DNA of 20,631 nt from Candidatus Latescibacterota bacterium (GCA_022826515.1 JAJDUT010000073.1:1-20631), one strand, 5' to 3'. Shown: positions 1 through 7,606, counted from the first letter of the stretch. The notes: generated by a model not told the origin, from the sequence alone. Numbers and translations: made by a program.

Positions 1-1
1 C

Positions 2-256
<255 letters not shown>

Positions 257-360
257 CAACCAAGACAGTTGCTTGTGGTTGCCCTAACTGCGATCTCACG
301 CCATTGACTAGAGCGAACAGAGGAAATACCCTTTGACGACCCTTTCACCCGGAGCATGTC
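257..360 (+). other. IS110 right flank and leader of the PhyH gene
   Basis: This 104-bp gap must contain the right end of the IS110 element, but no terminal inverted repeat marks it, as is usual for the family. Two TTGAC-type hexamers (253-258 and 304-309) could act as -35 elements. TACCCT at 327-332, 17 bp after the second, is a poor -10, so a promoter for the PhyH gene is only possible. GGAG at 351-354 is its Shine-Dalgarno sequence. The stretch 271-284 matches the hairpin region near 17500 (see findings). Confidence 0.35.
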
Positions 361-1335
361 ATGAGCCTAACCACTGCCGAACGCCAGCAATTCCACGATC
401 TCGGCTACGTAGTCAAAGAAGACATCTACTCGCAAGCCGATCTCCAACCCCTCAAAGACGGCCTCACCGCCGTCATTGACCAGACGTGTGCCACTCTGCA
501 AGAAGAAGGGCTACTCGGCGCGGAAACCTTTGCCGCCGAACCCTTTGAAACTCGGCTCGGCACCCTCTTCAAAGCCGATGTCGAAATCGGCGAGCGCGTG
601 ACCCGAGCGATCATGGGGCACGGCGGTGGCGGCTTCAAAGAACAGGCCATGCTCGGCTTTTTGCGCCATCCGCCACTCGTCGCCTGCATCGAAAGCCTCG
701 TCGGCCCGGACATCATTGGCTCGTCCGTGTACCGCGTCCGCCCCAAGGCTCCCGGCTACTCGCGCGGTGCCGTGCCTTGGCACCAAGACTCGGGCTACTT
801 CATGCCTCACTGCGACGGAAGTCTGATCGTGACCTGCTGGATTCCCCTCGTCGATGCCACCATTGAAAACGGCTGCCTGTACGTCCTCCCCAAATCGCAC
901 CGTAGCGGCGTCTATCGCCATTACACCGGCGGGCAAGGCGGGTATCTCGAAATCGCCCGCGAAGACCTGCCGGCTCCCGAGCCGGTGGCCTGCCCAATGC
1001 GCGCCGGCTCGGTGCTCTTTATGACCAATCTCACCCCGCACGCCTCCTTTGAGAACAACACTGACATCGTCCGCTGGAGCGTCGATCTCCGCTACCAAGA
1101 CGCCGAGATTCCGAACAACATCGACGAAGACCCCAAAGACTTCGACCCGGAACGCGATCCGGTCACCATGGCCTGCTGGCCTGGGGAGGGCGACTTTGTC
1201 ATCAAAGACGCGCAAAATCCCGAGCGCGAAATCACCGACGTCGCCGAATTCAAGGAAATCCGCACCCGCTACGAACAGACCCCCGTACGCAACCCCGGCC
1301 GCGGCTGGACCCCTTTTGCCGAGCGCCAGATATAG
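361..1335 (+). CDS. Phytanoyl-CoA dioxygenase (PhyH) family Fe(II)/2-oxoglutarate oxygenase
   Basis: A 324-residue cytoplasmic enzyme with the PhyH double-stranded beta-helix fold. The metal triad is visible as H141-x-D143 in WHQDSGYF and H227 in LTPHASF; R238 in VRWSVDLRY is placed to bind the 2-oxoglutarate carboxylate. The length is normal for the family. Such enzymes hydroxylate an unactivated carbon using O2 and 2-oxoglutarate; substrates in bacteria range widely and cannot be predicted here. The start is chosen because GGAG lies 6 nt upstream of the ATG. The stop codon lies inside the left arm of a short inverted-repeat element, and a HAD phosphatase follows 55 bp later on the same strand, so co-transcription is likely. 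The protein shares only the motif framework with the second PhyH protein at 11056-11859, so this is not a recent duplication. Confidence 0.88.
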   Translation: MSLTTAERQQFHDLGYVVKEDIYSQADLQPLKDGLTAVIDQTCATLQEEGLLGAETFAAEPFETRLGTLFKADVEIGERVTRAIMGHGGGGFKEQAMLGFLRHPPLVACIESLVGPDIIGSSVYRVRPKAPGYSRGAVPWHQDSGYFMPHCDGSLIVTCWIPLVDATIENGCLYVLPKSHRSGVYRHYTGGQGGYLEIAREDLPAPEPVACPMRAGSVLFMTNLTPHASFENNTDIVRWSVDLRYQDAEIPNNIDEDPKDFDPERDPVTMACWPGEGDFVIKDAQNPEREITDVAEFKEIRTRYEQTPVRNPGRGWTPFAERQI

Positions 1336-1391
1336 CAGTCCTATCTGCGTCCATCTGCGGATTCTCTTGTGATCGATTTAGGATTGCTATA
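1331..1391. repeat. 61-bp MITE-like element with 13-bp terminal inverted repeats
   Basis: The left arm tatagcagtccta (1331-1343) and the right arm taggattgctata (1379-1391) are inverted copies with 12 of 13 positions matching. The core carries ctgcgtccatctgcgg followed by attctcttgtga. The PhyH stop codon (1333-1335) lies in the left arm. The right arm supplies AGGA (1380-1383) as a ribosome binding site and ends on the A of the next gene's ATG. A related sequence is found at 10959-11050. No transposase is present, so mobility is inference. Confidence 0.65.
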
Positions 1392-2008
1392 TGACCGCCA
1401 ATAACAAGGCGCTGAACTTCACCCACTGGATTTTCGATCTCGACAACACCCTCGCCGATAGCGCCATTGATTTCAATGCTATCCGCCAAGAATTGGGCCT
1501 GCCTTTGGGCAAAGGTATGCTCGAAGAAATTGACACCCGCCCCGCCGCCGAAGCAACCGTGCTCAGGCGTCGCCTTGCCGCACTTGAACGCGAGTACGCC
1601 CTCCGCGCCCAACCCCTACCCGGCGTCCACACGCTGCTGACCTCACTGGTTGAACGCGGTTTCCAGCTCGGCATTCTCACCCGCAACAATCACGCCAATG
1701 CGTTGCAGACGCTCGCCGTCTGCGACCTCGCCCAATTCTTCAATCCCGCCCACGTCTTAGGCCGCGACGAGGCCGCCCCCAAGCCCGATCCCGATGGCAT
1801 CCGCAAGCTGCTCGCCGCTTGGGGTGCTGCGCCAGCAACCGCCGTAATGGTCGGCGACTTCCGCTACGACCTCGAAGCCGGCCGCCGCGCCGAAGTTACC
1901 ACTGTGTACTATGACTCTCTCGATCAAAACGAGTGGACTGATAAAGCCGACTTCCGCGTCCAAAGCCACGGCGAACTGCTTGCCCTGTTGCGTCGGGCAC
2001 ACGACTGA
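1391..2008 (+). CDS. HAD-superfamily phosphatase (phosphoglycolate-phosphatase-like)
   Basis: 205 residues with the four HAD motifs: I, FDLDNT with nucleophile D16 and acid D18; II, T97 in GILTRNN; III, K131 in PKPD; IV, GD at 155-156 with D160. Residues 22-90 between motifs I and II form an alpha-helical cap, placing the protein in the subfamily of phosphoglycolate phosphatase and beta-phosphoglucomutase. It should hydrolyse a small phosphorylated metabolite in the cytoplasm; the substrate is not predictable from sequence. The ATG follows AGGA by 7 nt, and both start and SD are contributed by the inverted-repeat element just upstream. The secreted nuclease gene begins 49 bp downstream. Confidence 0.85.
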   Translation: MTANNKALNFTHWIFDLDNTLADSAIDFNAIRQELGLPLGKGMLEEIDTRPAAEATVLRRRLAALEREYALRAQPLPGVHTLLTSLVERGFQLGILTRNNHANALQTLAVCDLAQFFNPAHVLGRDEAAPKPDPDGIRKLLAAWGAAPATAVMVGDFRYDLEAGRRAEVTTVYYDSLDQNEWTDKADFRVQSHGELLALLRRAHD

Positions 2009-2057
2009 GACCATTCCCATCCAAGCCCCTGTTTGCCACCAACAAAGAAGGTTGAAC

Positions 2058-3893
2058 ATGTTCGCTACCCGCTCCATGCTCCGAGCGGCTCTTTGCGCCT
2101 TTCTACTCTCGCTTGGAGCCGGACCGTCGCTCGGCCAATTTGGTGCCCCAAATGCCGAACAGGTCTTCGGCACGGACACCTCTTCCCCACTACTCAGGAT
2201 CTACGAAATCCAAGGGGCTAGCCACACCTCGCCGCACAAGGACGAGCAGGTCTCGACGCGGGGCATTGTAACGGCGGTCGCGCGCAATGGCTTCTATTTC
2301 CAAGACCCAACCGGCGACGGCGACGAGCGCACATCCGACGGAATGTTCGTCTATACCAAAAGCGTCCCAAAGGTCTCCATCGGCGACGAGGTACAGGTGA
2401 CCGATACCGTGATCGAATACATTCCCGGCAGCGCAGCTACCAACAATCTGTCGATAACCGAATTCTCCCAGCCCGACCGCATTCAGACCATGTCAACCGA
2501 CAACCCCATTCCGGCCCCGGTGGTCCTTGGCGCGGCCGGCCGACCGCCACCGACAAGGGTCATTGACGACGACCGCTTCGCAATTTTCGACCCCGAGGAA
2601 GACGGCATTGACTTCTACGAGTCGCTAGAGGGAATGTTAGTGGAAGTACCAGACGCGGTCGCCATTAGTCCGACCAACCGCTTTGGCGAAATCGTCGTCC
2701 TCGCCGATGCAGGTGCGGGGCAGCCGCTCAACGCGCGGGGCGGGTTAAATCTAACGCCGGACACCCTGCATCCGCAGCGCATCCAACTCGACGACAGCCT
2801 ACTACCCGGTCCCATGCCGGCCGCCCAAGTCGGCGATGCCCTCGGCACTGTGCATGGCCCGGTCAGCTACCGCTTTGGCAACTTTGAGGTGCTCGTCTTG
2901 ACCGAGCCGGTGGTCGAGAGCGCTGGCTTAGTGCCGGAAACGACCTCCCTCGTCGGCACAGCCCAGCACCTGACGGTGGGCAGTTTCAACGTGCTCAATC
3001 TCGATCCCAATGACGACGACGAAAGTGCGGATATAGCGGACGGTCAATTCGCGGCCCTTGCCGACCAGATCGTCCATCGCCTGCGTGCGCCCGATGTGCT
3101 GGCCTTGCAGGAAATGCAGGACAACAGCGGCGCGGTCAACGACGGCACCACTTCAGCGGATCAGACGGCGCAAACGCTCATTGCCGCCATTGCTGCGGCT
3201 GGTGGCCCGAAGTATGCGTACGCGGATGTCGCGCCTCCAGACGGAGCCGACGGCGGCCAGCCGGGCGGCAATATCCGCGTTGCGTACCTCTACCAGCCCG
3301 GTCGGGTGGCCCTGATTGGTGCGGTGGAACGCATTGAAGACGACGCCTTCCGCCGCAGCCGCAAACCACTCAAGGCCGTGTTCGATTTCAAGGGAACCCA
3401 GCTGACGGTGATCAACAACCACTTCTCGTCCAAGTTTGGCAGTCCACCCCTCTTCGGTCGAATCCAGCCGCCGACCAATGGCGGGCTTGCCCAGCGCCTC
3501 GCCCAAGCCGCGTTCATCCACGACCTCGTCGCCGAGATGCTGGCCGCCGACCCCAACGCCAACATCGTCGTGCTCGGGGATCTCAACGAGTGCCCGTTTC
3601 CGCTCGCCCCAATGCAACCGCCGCCGGGCGATGTCCTGCAAACGCTCGCCGGTACGCCGCCGATCCTCTTCAATCTCGGCGACGCGGCGGATGGGGATTT
3701 GGCCTATTCCTATAACTTTCAGGGAATTTCCCAGCAGCTCGACTACCTGCTGGTCAGCGCGGCCCTGCTCGCGCTCCAGCCCGAGTTCGACTATGTCCAC
3801 GTCAACACCGAGTTCCCCAACCTTCGGCTGAGCTCGGGTCGAAGCCAAGCCAGCGACCACGACCCCATCCTCGCGCGGTTTCTGCTTTACTAG
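2058..3893 (+). CDS. Secreted endonuclease/exonuclease/phosphatase-family nuclease (ExeM/NucH-like)
   Basis: 611 residues. The N-terminus has arginines, a hydrophobic core (ALCAFLLSLGAG, 11-22) and a likely signal-peptidase site near G26/Q27, so the protein is exported. Residues about 45-125 resemble the OB-fold domain of extracellular nucleases (TRGIVTAV, FYFQD, SIGDEVQV). Residues about 305-611 are the EEP catalytic domain: N311 in SFNVLNL, E352 in LQEMQDN, N405/R407 in GGNIRV, N454-H455, D508 and N510 in LGDLN, and a terminal SDHDP with H601. This set matches metal-dependent extracellular DNA/RNA nucleases, suggesting nucleic-acid scavenging or eDNA degradation. The start at 2058 is preferred because AAGAAGG lies 6 nt upstream and it exposes the signal peptide; the frame is open back to 1911 but that would overlap the HAD gene. 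It ends convergently with the RRM gene, sharing CTAG. Confidence 0.88.
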   Translation: MFATRSMLRAALCAFLLSLGAGPSLGQFGAPNAEQVFGTDTSSPLLRIYEIQGASHTSPHKDEQVSTRGIVTAVARNGFYFQDPTGDGDERTSDGMFVYTKSVPKVSIGDEVQVTDTVIEYIPGSAATNNLSITEFSQPDRIQTMSTDNPIPAPVVLGAAGRPPPTRVIDDDRFAIFDPEEDGIDFYESLEGMLVEVPDAVAISPTNRFGEIVVLADAGAGQPLNARGGLNLTPDTLHPQRIQLDDSLLPGPMPAAQVGDALGTVHGPVSYRFGNFEVLVLTEPVVESAGLVPETTSLVGTAQHLTVGSFNVLNLDPNDDDESADIADGQFAALADQIVHRLRAPDVLALQEMQDNSGAVNDGTTSADQTAQTLIAAIAAAGGPKYAYADVAPPDGADGGQPGGNIRVAYLYQPGRVALIGAVERIEDDAFRRSRKPLKAVFDFKGTQLTVINNHFSSKFGSPPLFGRIQPPTNGGLAQRLAQAAFIHDLVAEMLAADPNANIVVLGDLNECPFPLAPMQPPPGDVLQTLAGTPPILFNLGDAADGDLAYSYNFQGISQQLDYLLVSAALLALQPEFDYVHVNTEFPNLRLSSGRSQASDHDPILARFLLY

Positions 3894-4261
3894 GAACCCC
3901 GCCGTCCACTCCTTCGCATATTGCCCGCGTTGTGCTGACCGCCTCGGGGTGAGAAAAAACTACCGCGCTGCTGGTCAGCGCGGTTGCCGCCCTTGCCCGA
4001 CCCGCGCCCGGCCTTCTCCTTGCGCTCGTGCGCCTCACTCAGATGCAGCTTCTGTCCCTCAAATTCCTTGTCGTTGAGATGGGCAATGGCCTCTTCGCCC
4101 TCGTGCCGAGTAGCCATCTCCACGTAGCCGAAGCCGCGCGAGGCACCGCTCTTTTTGTCTCGGGCGATGGTAGCTGCCACAACCTTCCCGTACGGTTGGA
4201 AAAGCTGAACCAGCGCCTCCTTTTTGGTTGTCTTTGCCAAATTGCCTACGTGTATGTTCAC
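3890..4261 (-). CDS. RRM-type RNA-binding protein
   Basis: 123 residues: a single RNA recognition motif (about 1-78) followed by a basic, glycine-rich tail (79-123) that is probably disordered. RNP2 is IHVGNL (3-8) and RNP1 is RGFGYVEM (42-49), with the aromatic RNA-stacking residues F44 and Y46. This is the architecture of cyanobacterial Rbp-type and other bacterial single-RRM proteins, which bind single-stranded RNA and are often cold- or stress-linked; the role here is inferred from the fold only. The gene has a strong AAAGGAG ribosome binding site just before its ATG. It follows brnA by 77 bp on the same strand and may or may not share its transcript. Its TAG overlaps the convergent nuclease stop. 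Confidence 0.88.
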   Translation of the reverse strand: MNIHVGNLAKTTKKEALVQLFQPYGKVVAATIARDKKSGASRGFGYVEMATRHEGEEAIAHLNDKEFEGQKLHLSEAHERKEKAGRGSGKGGNRADQQRGSFFSPRGGQHNAGNMRRSGRRGS

Positions 4262-4338
4262 AGTGTACTCCTTTCGCTGGCGCGGATTGTTTTTCTCTGA
4301 GCGTCTGTCTTCACCTCACTGTCGCGCACGTCCTTTCC

Positions 4339-4605
4339 CTAATCGGCGTCTATCTTCTCGGCCAGCCAGACCTTGATCAACGACTGATAGGGTACGTCCC
4401 GCTTGTTAGCCGCGATCTTGATCCGCTCTAGCAAATCGACCGGCAATCTCAGGGAAATCGCCTTGGTCGCAGGTTTGAGGTTGGGGAAGCGAACGCGCTT
4501 GGCTTCGCTCCAGTCAACATAGTCGGTCGAATCGCGGCTCTCCCAAAAGGTCCGCTCCTCGGCCTCGCTCTTAAAGACGGGAATCGGCTTGCGTTTCTTG
4601 CTCAT
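4339..4605 (-). CDS. brnA: BrnA-type ribbon-helix-helix antitoxin (CopG antitoxin family)
   Basis: 88 residues. The N-terminal half (KPIPVFKSEAEERTFWES.DSTDYVDW) is the conserved toxin-wrapping segment of the CopG_antitoxin/BrnA family. The C-terminal part (about 48-85: AISLRLPVDLLERIK..AN...YQSLIKVWL) is a ribbon-helix-helix DNA-binding domain. It should neutralise the BrnT ribonuclease encoded immediately upstream and repress the operon promoter. The ATG lies inside the last 35 bp of brnT, preceded by AAGGAG at 10 nt, so translation is probably coupled. Toxin-first gene order is the norm for brnTA. The specific name is based on the partner; the RHH antitoxin class itself is secure. Confidence 0.85.
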   Translation of the reverse strand: MSKKRKPIPVFKSEAEERTFWESRDSTDYVDWSEAKRVRFPNLKPATKAISLRLPVDLLERIKIAANKRDVPYQSLIKVWLAEKIDAD

Positions 4606-4891
4606 AACGGGTTCGCTCCTTGCGGCTCATACTTCGGGCAGAAATGACGCGAATCAGGGTGTTCGCCTCGCGAAGCGTGAATGTTACGTGAAGCCGGCGT
4701 CCAACCTGAGTTACACCCAAGGCGTGAAACCGCGGCTCCAATTGACTATGGGCGACATCCTCGACCAGCAGGAGCGGTTCATTGGCAAACACTTGCTCCG
4801 CTTCAGCCTGACTAACCCCGTGTTTATCAGCACTCTTGCGGGAGTTACCTAGATCCCATTGAAAACCGACGACTCGATCGAGGTCAATCAT
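4571..4891 (-). CDS. brnT: BrnT-family ribonuclease toxin
   Basis: 106 residues with the BrnT signature: F-x-W-D near the start (10-13), K23-H24-G25-V-S followed by an EA..VF helix, D45...H48-S, E52 and R54, RRLHVTFTLRE (65-75), and the C-terminal RVISARSMSRKE..RYE (81-97). BrnT toxins have a RelE-like fold and inhibit translation by cleaving RNA. The ATG at 4891 is chosen because the domain starts there; a longer version beginning at 4951 would extend across the promoter/operator sequence. No strong Shine-Dalgarno precedes it, which fits low toxin expression. All family-conserved basic residues I can recognise are present, so it looks intact. Confidence 0.88.
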   Translation of the reverse strand: MIDLDRVVGFQWDLGNSRKSADKHGVSQAEAEQVFANEPLLLVEDVAHSQLEPRFHALGVTQVGRRLHVTFTLREANTLIRVISARSMSRKERTRYEQETQADSRL

Positions 4892-4901
4892 TTCGCAAGT
4901 C

Positions 4902-4927
4902 GTATATATCCATAATATACAATATAC
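4902..4927 (-). promoter_or_regulatory. Likely brnTA promoter/operator
   Basis: Eleven bp upstream of the brnT ATG is an AT-rich cluster in otherwise GC-rich DNA. The heptamer aatatac is repeated in tandem (4914-4920, 4921-4927) and faces an inverted copy gtatata (4902-4908), giving the dyad gtatat-N7-atatac. Read on the minus strand it contains TATATT -10-like hexamers, with TTACTT as a possible -35 at 18 bp. Short repeated half-sites are what ribbon-helix-helix antitoxins bind, so BrnA-BrnT autoregulation here is a reasonable inference. Confidence 0.5.
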
Positions 4928-4967
4928 GCGCCCATCCAAGTAATTGCACAACGCTCCGAGTGCTTAC

Positions 4968-6368
4968 TCACCGCTGCATCCGCGTCTTTCCGTACCAATC
5001 CATCATCCGCTCCACCATCGCTCCTCGCGCCCCCACATGAGCCGTATCGTCGTATAGGTTGTACAACTCGTCCGGATCCTCTTCTAAATGATACAGCTCC
5101 CCGTAGGATTCCCCGGGGTAAAAAACCAATTTCCACGCCTCGGTTCGCGCCATGATACGCGGTCCGTACTCGGAAAACACAGTCTCGTGCAATACGGTTC
5201 CTTCTCCGCGTAGCAGCGGCCCCAAAGAAAGTCCCGCCGCCCCAGCCAACGGCCCCAATCCCGCCATTTCCAACAGAGTCGGGCCTAGGTCAATCAGCTC
5301 CACTAGCGGATCGCGTACCCCCAACCGCTCGACTCCGGGGCCAGCAAAAACCAACGGCACCCGCGCCACTGAATCGTAGTGGGACGAGAACTTATAGACT
5401 TGGTGATGGTCGCCGAGGCAATCGCCGTGGTCCGAGGTAAACACAAAAACCGTGTTGTCCAGTTCGCCTCGCTCATCCATGGCCGCGACCATAGCGCCGA
5501 CCCAATCGTCAATGGCCGTAATGTTGGCGTAGTAGTGCCGACGCATGCGGCGAATGCGCTCTGGGGTCGCCCGGCTCCACCAGATTGCCGCGGGCGCGTG
5601 TTTGCCATCCATACCCTCCATGGCTCGGCGCTGTGGCGGCGGTTTGGTGTCTAGCTCGTTGGGAATCCCCACGGGATCGGGAATTTCTACGCCTTCGTAG
5701 CGCGCCAGCGCGGACGCGGGCGCGTCAAAAGGGTCGTGCGGCCCGGCGAAGCCGCTCCACAGGAAGAGCGGCTTGGCAAAGTCGTGCGTGCGAATCGCCT
5801 CCACGCTCCAGCGCCCAACGCAGTTGTCGATAAACAACTCTTCGTCGTGCGGCCACACGGCCGCGCCCAAGTAATCCGGCCAATTGGGCACGTCGCGGTA
5901 GTAGGTCAGCGCCGGTCGCCGAAGCCCGAATTGCATCAGATACAAGTCGTAGTCGTCTGGGTCTGGGCCGTGGTGGCCCTGGTGATAGTTCTTGTTTTCG
6001 ACGACCGTGCGGTGGAGGAAGCCGCACGGCAGGCGGATGGGCGCGGTGTGCATCTTGCCGATGTTGACCGTGTGGTAGCCGCCATCCCTAAGCTGCGCGA
6101 TCCAGTTGGGCTGGTCGGGCGTCAGCCACGCCTCGTTGCGGTCGATGCCGTGGGTGTGGACGTACTGGCCCGAGACGATGCTATTGCGCGACGGGCCGCA
6201 AACGGCCCCTTGCACAAAGGCGCGACTGAACGCCACGCCGCGAGCGGCCAGCCGGTCAATGTGCGGAGTGATGACGTAGTCGTAGCCCAAGCAGCCGAGC
6301 GTGTCCCAGCGCTGCTGGTCGGTGACGATCAGGACGATGTTGGGCGCGCTATTCTCTGTCTTGCTCAT
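4968..6368 (-). CDS. Type I (formylglycine) sulfatase, no signal peptide
   Basis: 466 residues of the alkaline-phosphatase/sulfatase superfamily. The sulfatase signature C57-G-P-S-R61 is present; C57 would be converted to formylglycine by a maturation enzyme not encoded in this window. Other active-site residues are D17 in VTDQQR, K105 in IGKMH, H211 in GPHDPF and D313-H314 in TSDHGD. The C-terminus (A-W-K-L-V-F-Y ... ELYNLYDD) is the usual substrate-side module. It should hydrolyse a sulfate ester; the substrate is not predictable. The ATG at 6368 is chosen because the catalytic domain starts directly after it (NIVLIVTDQQ); the frame extends to 6452 inside the TPR gene without adding homology. 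From 6368 there is no export signal, so cytoplasmic action is implied. The start overlaps the TPR gene end by 20 bp, suggesting translational coupling. Confidence 0.88.
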   Translation of the reverse strand: MSKTENSAPNIVLIVTDQQRWDTLGCLGYDYVITPHIDRLAARGVAFSRAFVQGAVCGPSRNSIVSGQYVHTHGIDRNEAWLTPDQPNWIAQLRDGGYHTVNIGKMHTAPIRLPCGFLHRTVVENKNYHQGHHGPDPDDYDLYLMQFGLRRPALTYYRDVPNWPDYLGAAVWPHDEELFIDNCVGRWSVEAIRTHDFAKPLFLWSGFAGPHDPFDAPASALARYEGVEIPDPVGIPNELDTKPPPQRRAMEGMDGKHAPAAIWWSRATPERIRRMRRHYYANITAIDDWVGAMVAAMDERGELDNTVFVFTSDHGDCLGDHHQVYKFSSHYDSVARVPLVFAGPGVERLGVRDPLVELIDLGPTLLEMAGLGPLAGAAGLSLGPLLRGEGTVLHETVFSEYGPRIMARTEAWKLVFYPGESYGELYHLEEDPDELYNLYDDTAHVGARGAMVERMMDWYGKTRMQR

Positions 6369-7194
6369 GCTTCGCAACGGCCTTTTCCAATTCGGGTAGC
6401 AGCACGTTTTTGACCCAACTAAAATCTGGATTGATTGCAAGCGCCTTTGCAAAGGCGGCTCGCGCCAGCGCTAGCTCGCCTCGGCCTTGGTACGCGAGGC
6501 CGAGCCAAGCGTAGGTGCGGCTGTGTCCCCATGAGGGACGGATGGGATCGGTCGGCTCTTCTCGGGCAAAAAGTTCGGCGGCGCGCTGGAATCCTTGCAG
6601 GCCCTTCTCCTTGCTGCCACCAAACATTCCGGGAGTGTTAAAGTCGCGGATGGCCGCGCACAACGCGACGCGCGGATTGTCGGGTGCAAGCTGCGCCGCT
6701 TTTTTTAGGGCCTGCTGTGCTTTGCGTCCCAAGGTCATGCCCTTGATCGGGTTGAGGCCGATCTGTCGTCCGTACGCGCTCGCTAGCAGGGCATAGGCTT
6801 CGGCTGCTTGCGGGTCAATCTCAGTAGCCTCTTGCAAATGCTCGACAGTGGTTTTGAGGTGCTCAGCAGCCGCGCCTTTGTTTTTTTCGTCAGCGGCCAA
6901 TAGACGATCGGCGATGCGGTAATCGGCCAAGGCCATGTAGTAGTGGCCCCACGACTCGGCTGAGCTCGTCGAAGCCGCGTCCAAGCTAGTGTCAGCCAAG
7001 GCGCGCTCAAACGTGGCCCTAGCCGCGTACAGCGCGTCGAGAGAGCCTCCGTTTTTACCAGTTCGCAGCATCTGTTTGCCGCTGACGAGCAAGCTGTCGG
7101 CGGAGCTTCCCGTCGCCAGCATTGGCGACGCTTGCGCGCGGGCAAAAGCGGCGAGCGAAAAGACAAAAGCGAGCGCAAGCAAAAAGCGCGACAT
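6349..7194 (-). CDS. Exported TPR-repeat protein
   Basis: 281 residues starting with a clear signal peptide (MSRFLLALAFVFSLAAFARA, cleavage after A20). The remainder is helical with tetratricopeptide-like repeats: about 110-145 (EATEIDPQAAEAYALLASAYG), 157-180 (KKAAQLAPDNPRVAL) and 225-258 (YAWLGLAYQGRGELALARAAFAKALAINPDF). TPR arrays hold protein partners; no enzyme motif is visible. It probably acts in the periplasm or is secreted. The start is supported by AAGGA about 6 nt upstream; the open frame continues to 7662 but only as antisense-type sequence over the DUF2007 gene. It lies between the DUF2007 gene (61 bp upstream) and the sulfatase (20-bp overlap), so all three are likely one transcript. 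Its role relative to the sulfatase is unknown. Confidence 0.8.
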   Translation of the reverse strand: MSRFLLALAFVFSLAAFARAQASPMLATGSSADSLLVSGKQMLRTGKNGGSLDALYAARATFERALADTSLDAASTSSAESWGHYYMALADYRIADRLLAADEKNKGAAAEHLKTTVEHLQEATEIDPQAAEAYALLASAYGRQIGLNPIKGMTLGRKAQQALKKAAQLAPDNPRVALCAAIRDFNTPGMFGGSKEKGLQGFQRAAELFAREEPTDPIRPSWGHSRTYAWLGLAYQGRGELALARAAFAKALAINPDFSWVKNVLLPELEKAVAKHEQDRE

Positions 7195-7255
7195 ACGTAT
7201 CCTTCCGCCGACCGCATGGTCAGTATGGGTCAATGGTTCAGGGAGAAGGCTGTAT

Positions 7256-7585
7256 TTAGGAAGTTCCGATCTCTTCGGCCCTAGCCGCCCCGCAACTCCA
7301 ACAGTCCGTAAACGCTCCCGGGCATTCCTCGCCGCACGCGGCGCAGTTCCACGGTTCTCCGTCTTCCGCAGCCGTTGCAAACAGAGTGTCGATGTGCGAC
7401 TTCGCGGCTGCGACCTGTTTATCGTCCAAAACCCACAACTCCGGCCAGCACTCAATCGGGGGCAATTCCCCCACGCCGCCGAGCAGGTGCTGACCGCGCA
7501 AAACGCATTCAATGCCCTGTGCCGCCAGCGAGTTTTTGAGATGACTAAGCATGGCCAAGTCCTGCGTAGTGTACACTCGTTCCAT
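7256..7585 (-). CDS. DUF2007-domain protein with C-terminal zinc-ribbon-like motif
   Basis: 109 residues. Residues 1-68 match the DUF2007 fold, a small ferredoxin-like domain: ERVYTTQD start, SLAAQGIECVLRG, then ELWVLDDKQVAAAKSHI. The family is described as putative signal-transducing or PII-like; no biochemical role is established. Residues 81-98 carry C81-x2-C84 and C95-x2-C98 (plus C88), which looks like a small zinc ribbon. The gene starts 21 bp after the histidine kinase stop and has AAGGAG 10 nt before its ATG, so it is probably co-transcribed with the kinase, which makes a link to that signalling pathway plausible but unproven. Confidence 0.78.
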   Translation of the reverse strand: MERVYTTQDLAMLSHLKNSLAAQGIECVLRGQHLLGGVGELPPIECWPELWVLDDKQVAAAKSHIDTLFATAAEDGEPWNCAACGEECPGAFTDCWSCGAARAEEIGTS

Positions 7586-7606
7586 CGTTTGCTTTCTCCT
7601 TCGGCG

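Noticed and set aside
257..300. Bridge RNA of the IS110 element
   Set aside because: In the IS110 subgroup the bridge RNA lies upstream of the transposase gene, outside this window; the short right flank shows no suitable structure.
511..1215. 234-residue frame antisense to the first PhyH gene
   Set aside because: No domain, no ribosome binding site, and the opposite strand is a well-supported gene.
1911..2057. Extending the secreted nuclease gene upstream to 1911
   Set aside because: It would overlap the HAD gene by almost 100 bp, hide the signal peptide, and ignore the AAGAAGG site before the ATG at 2058.
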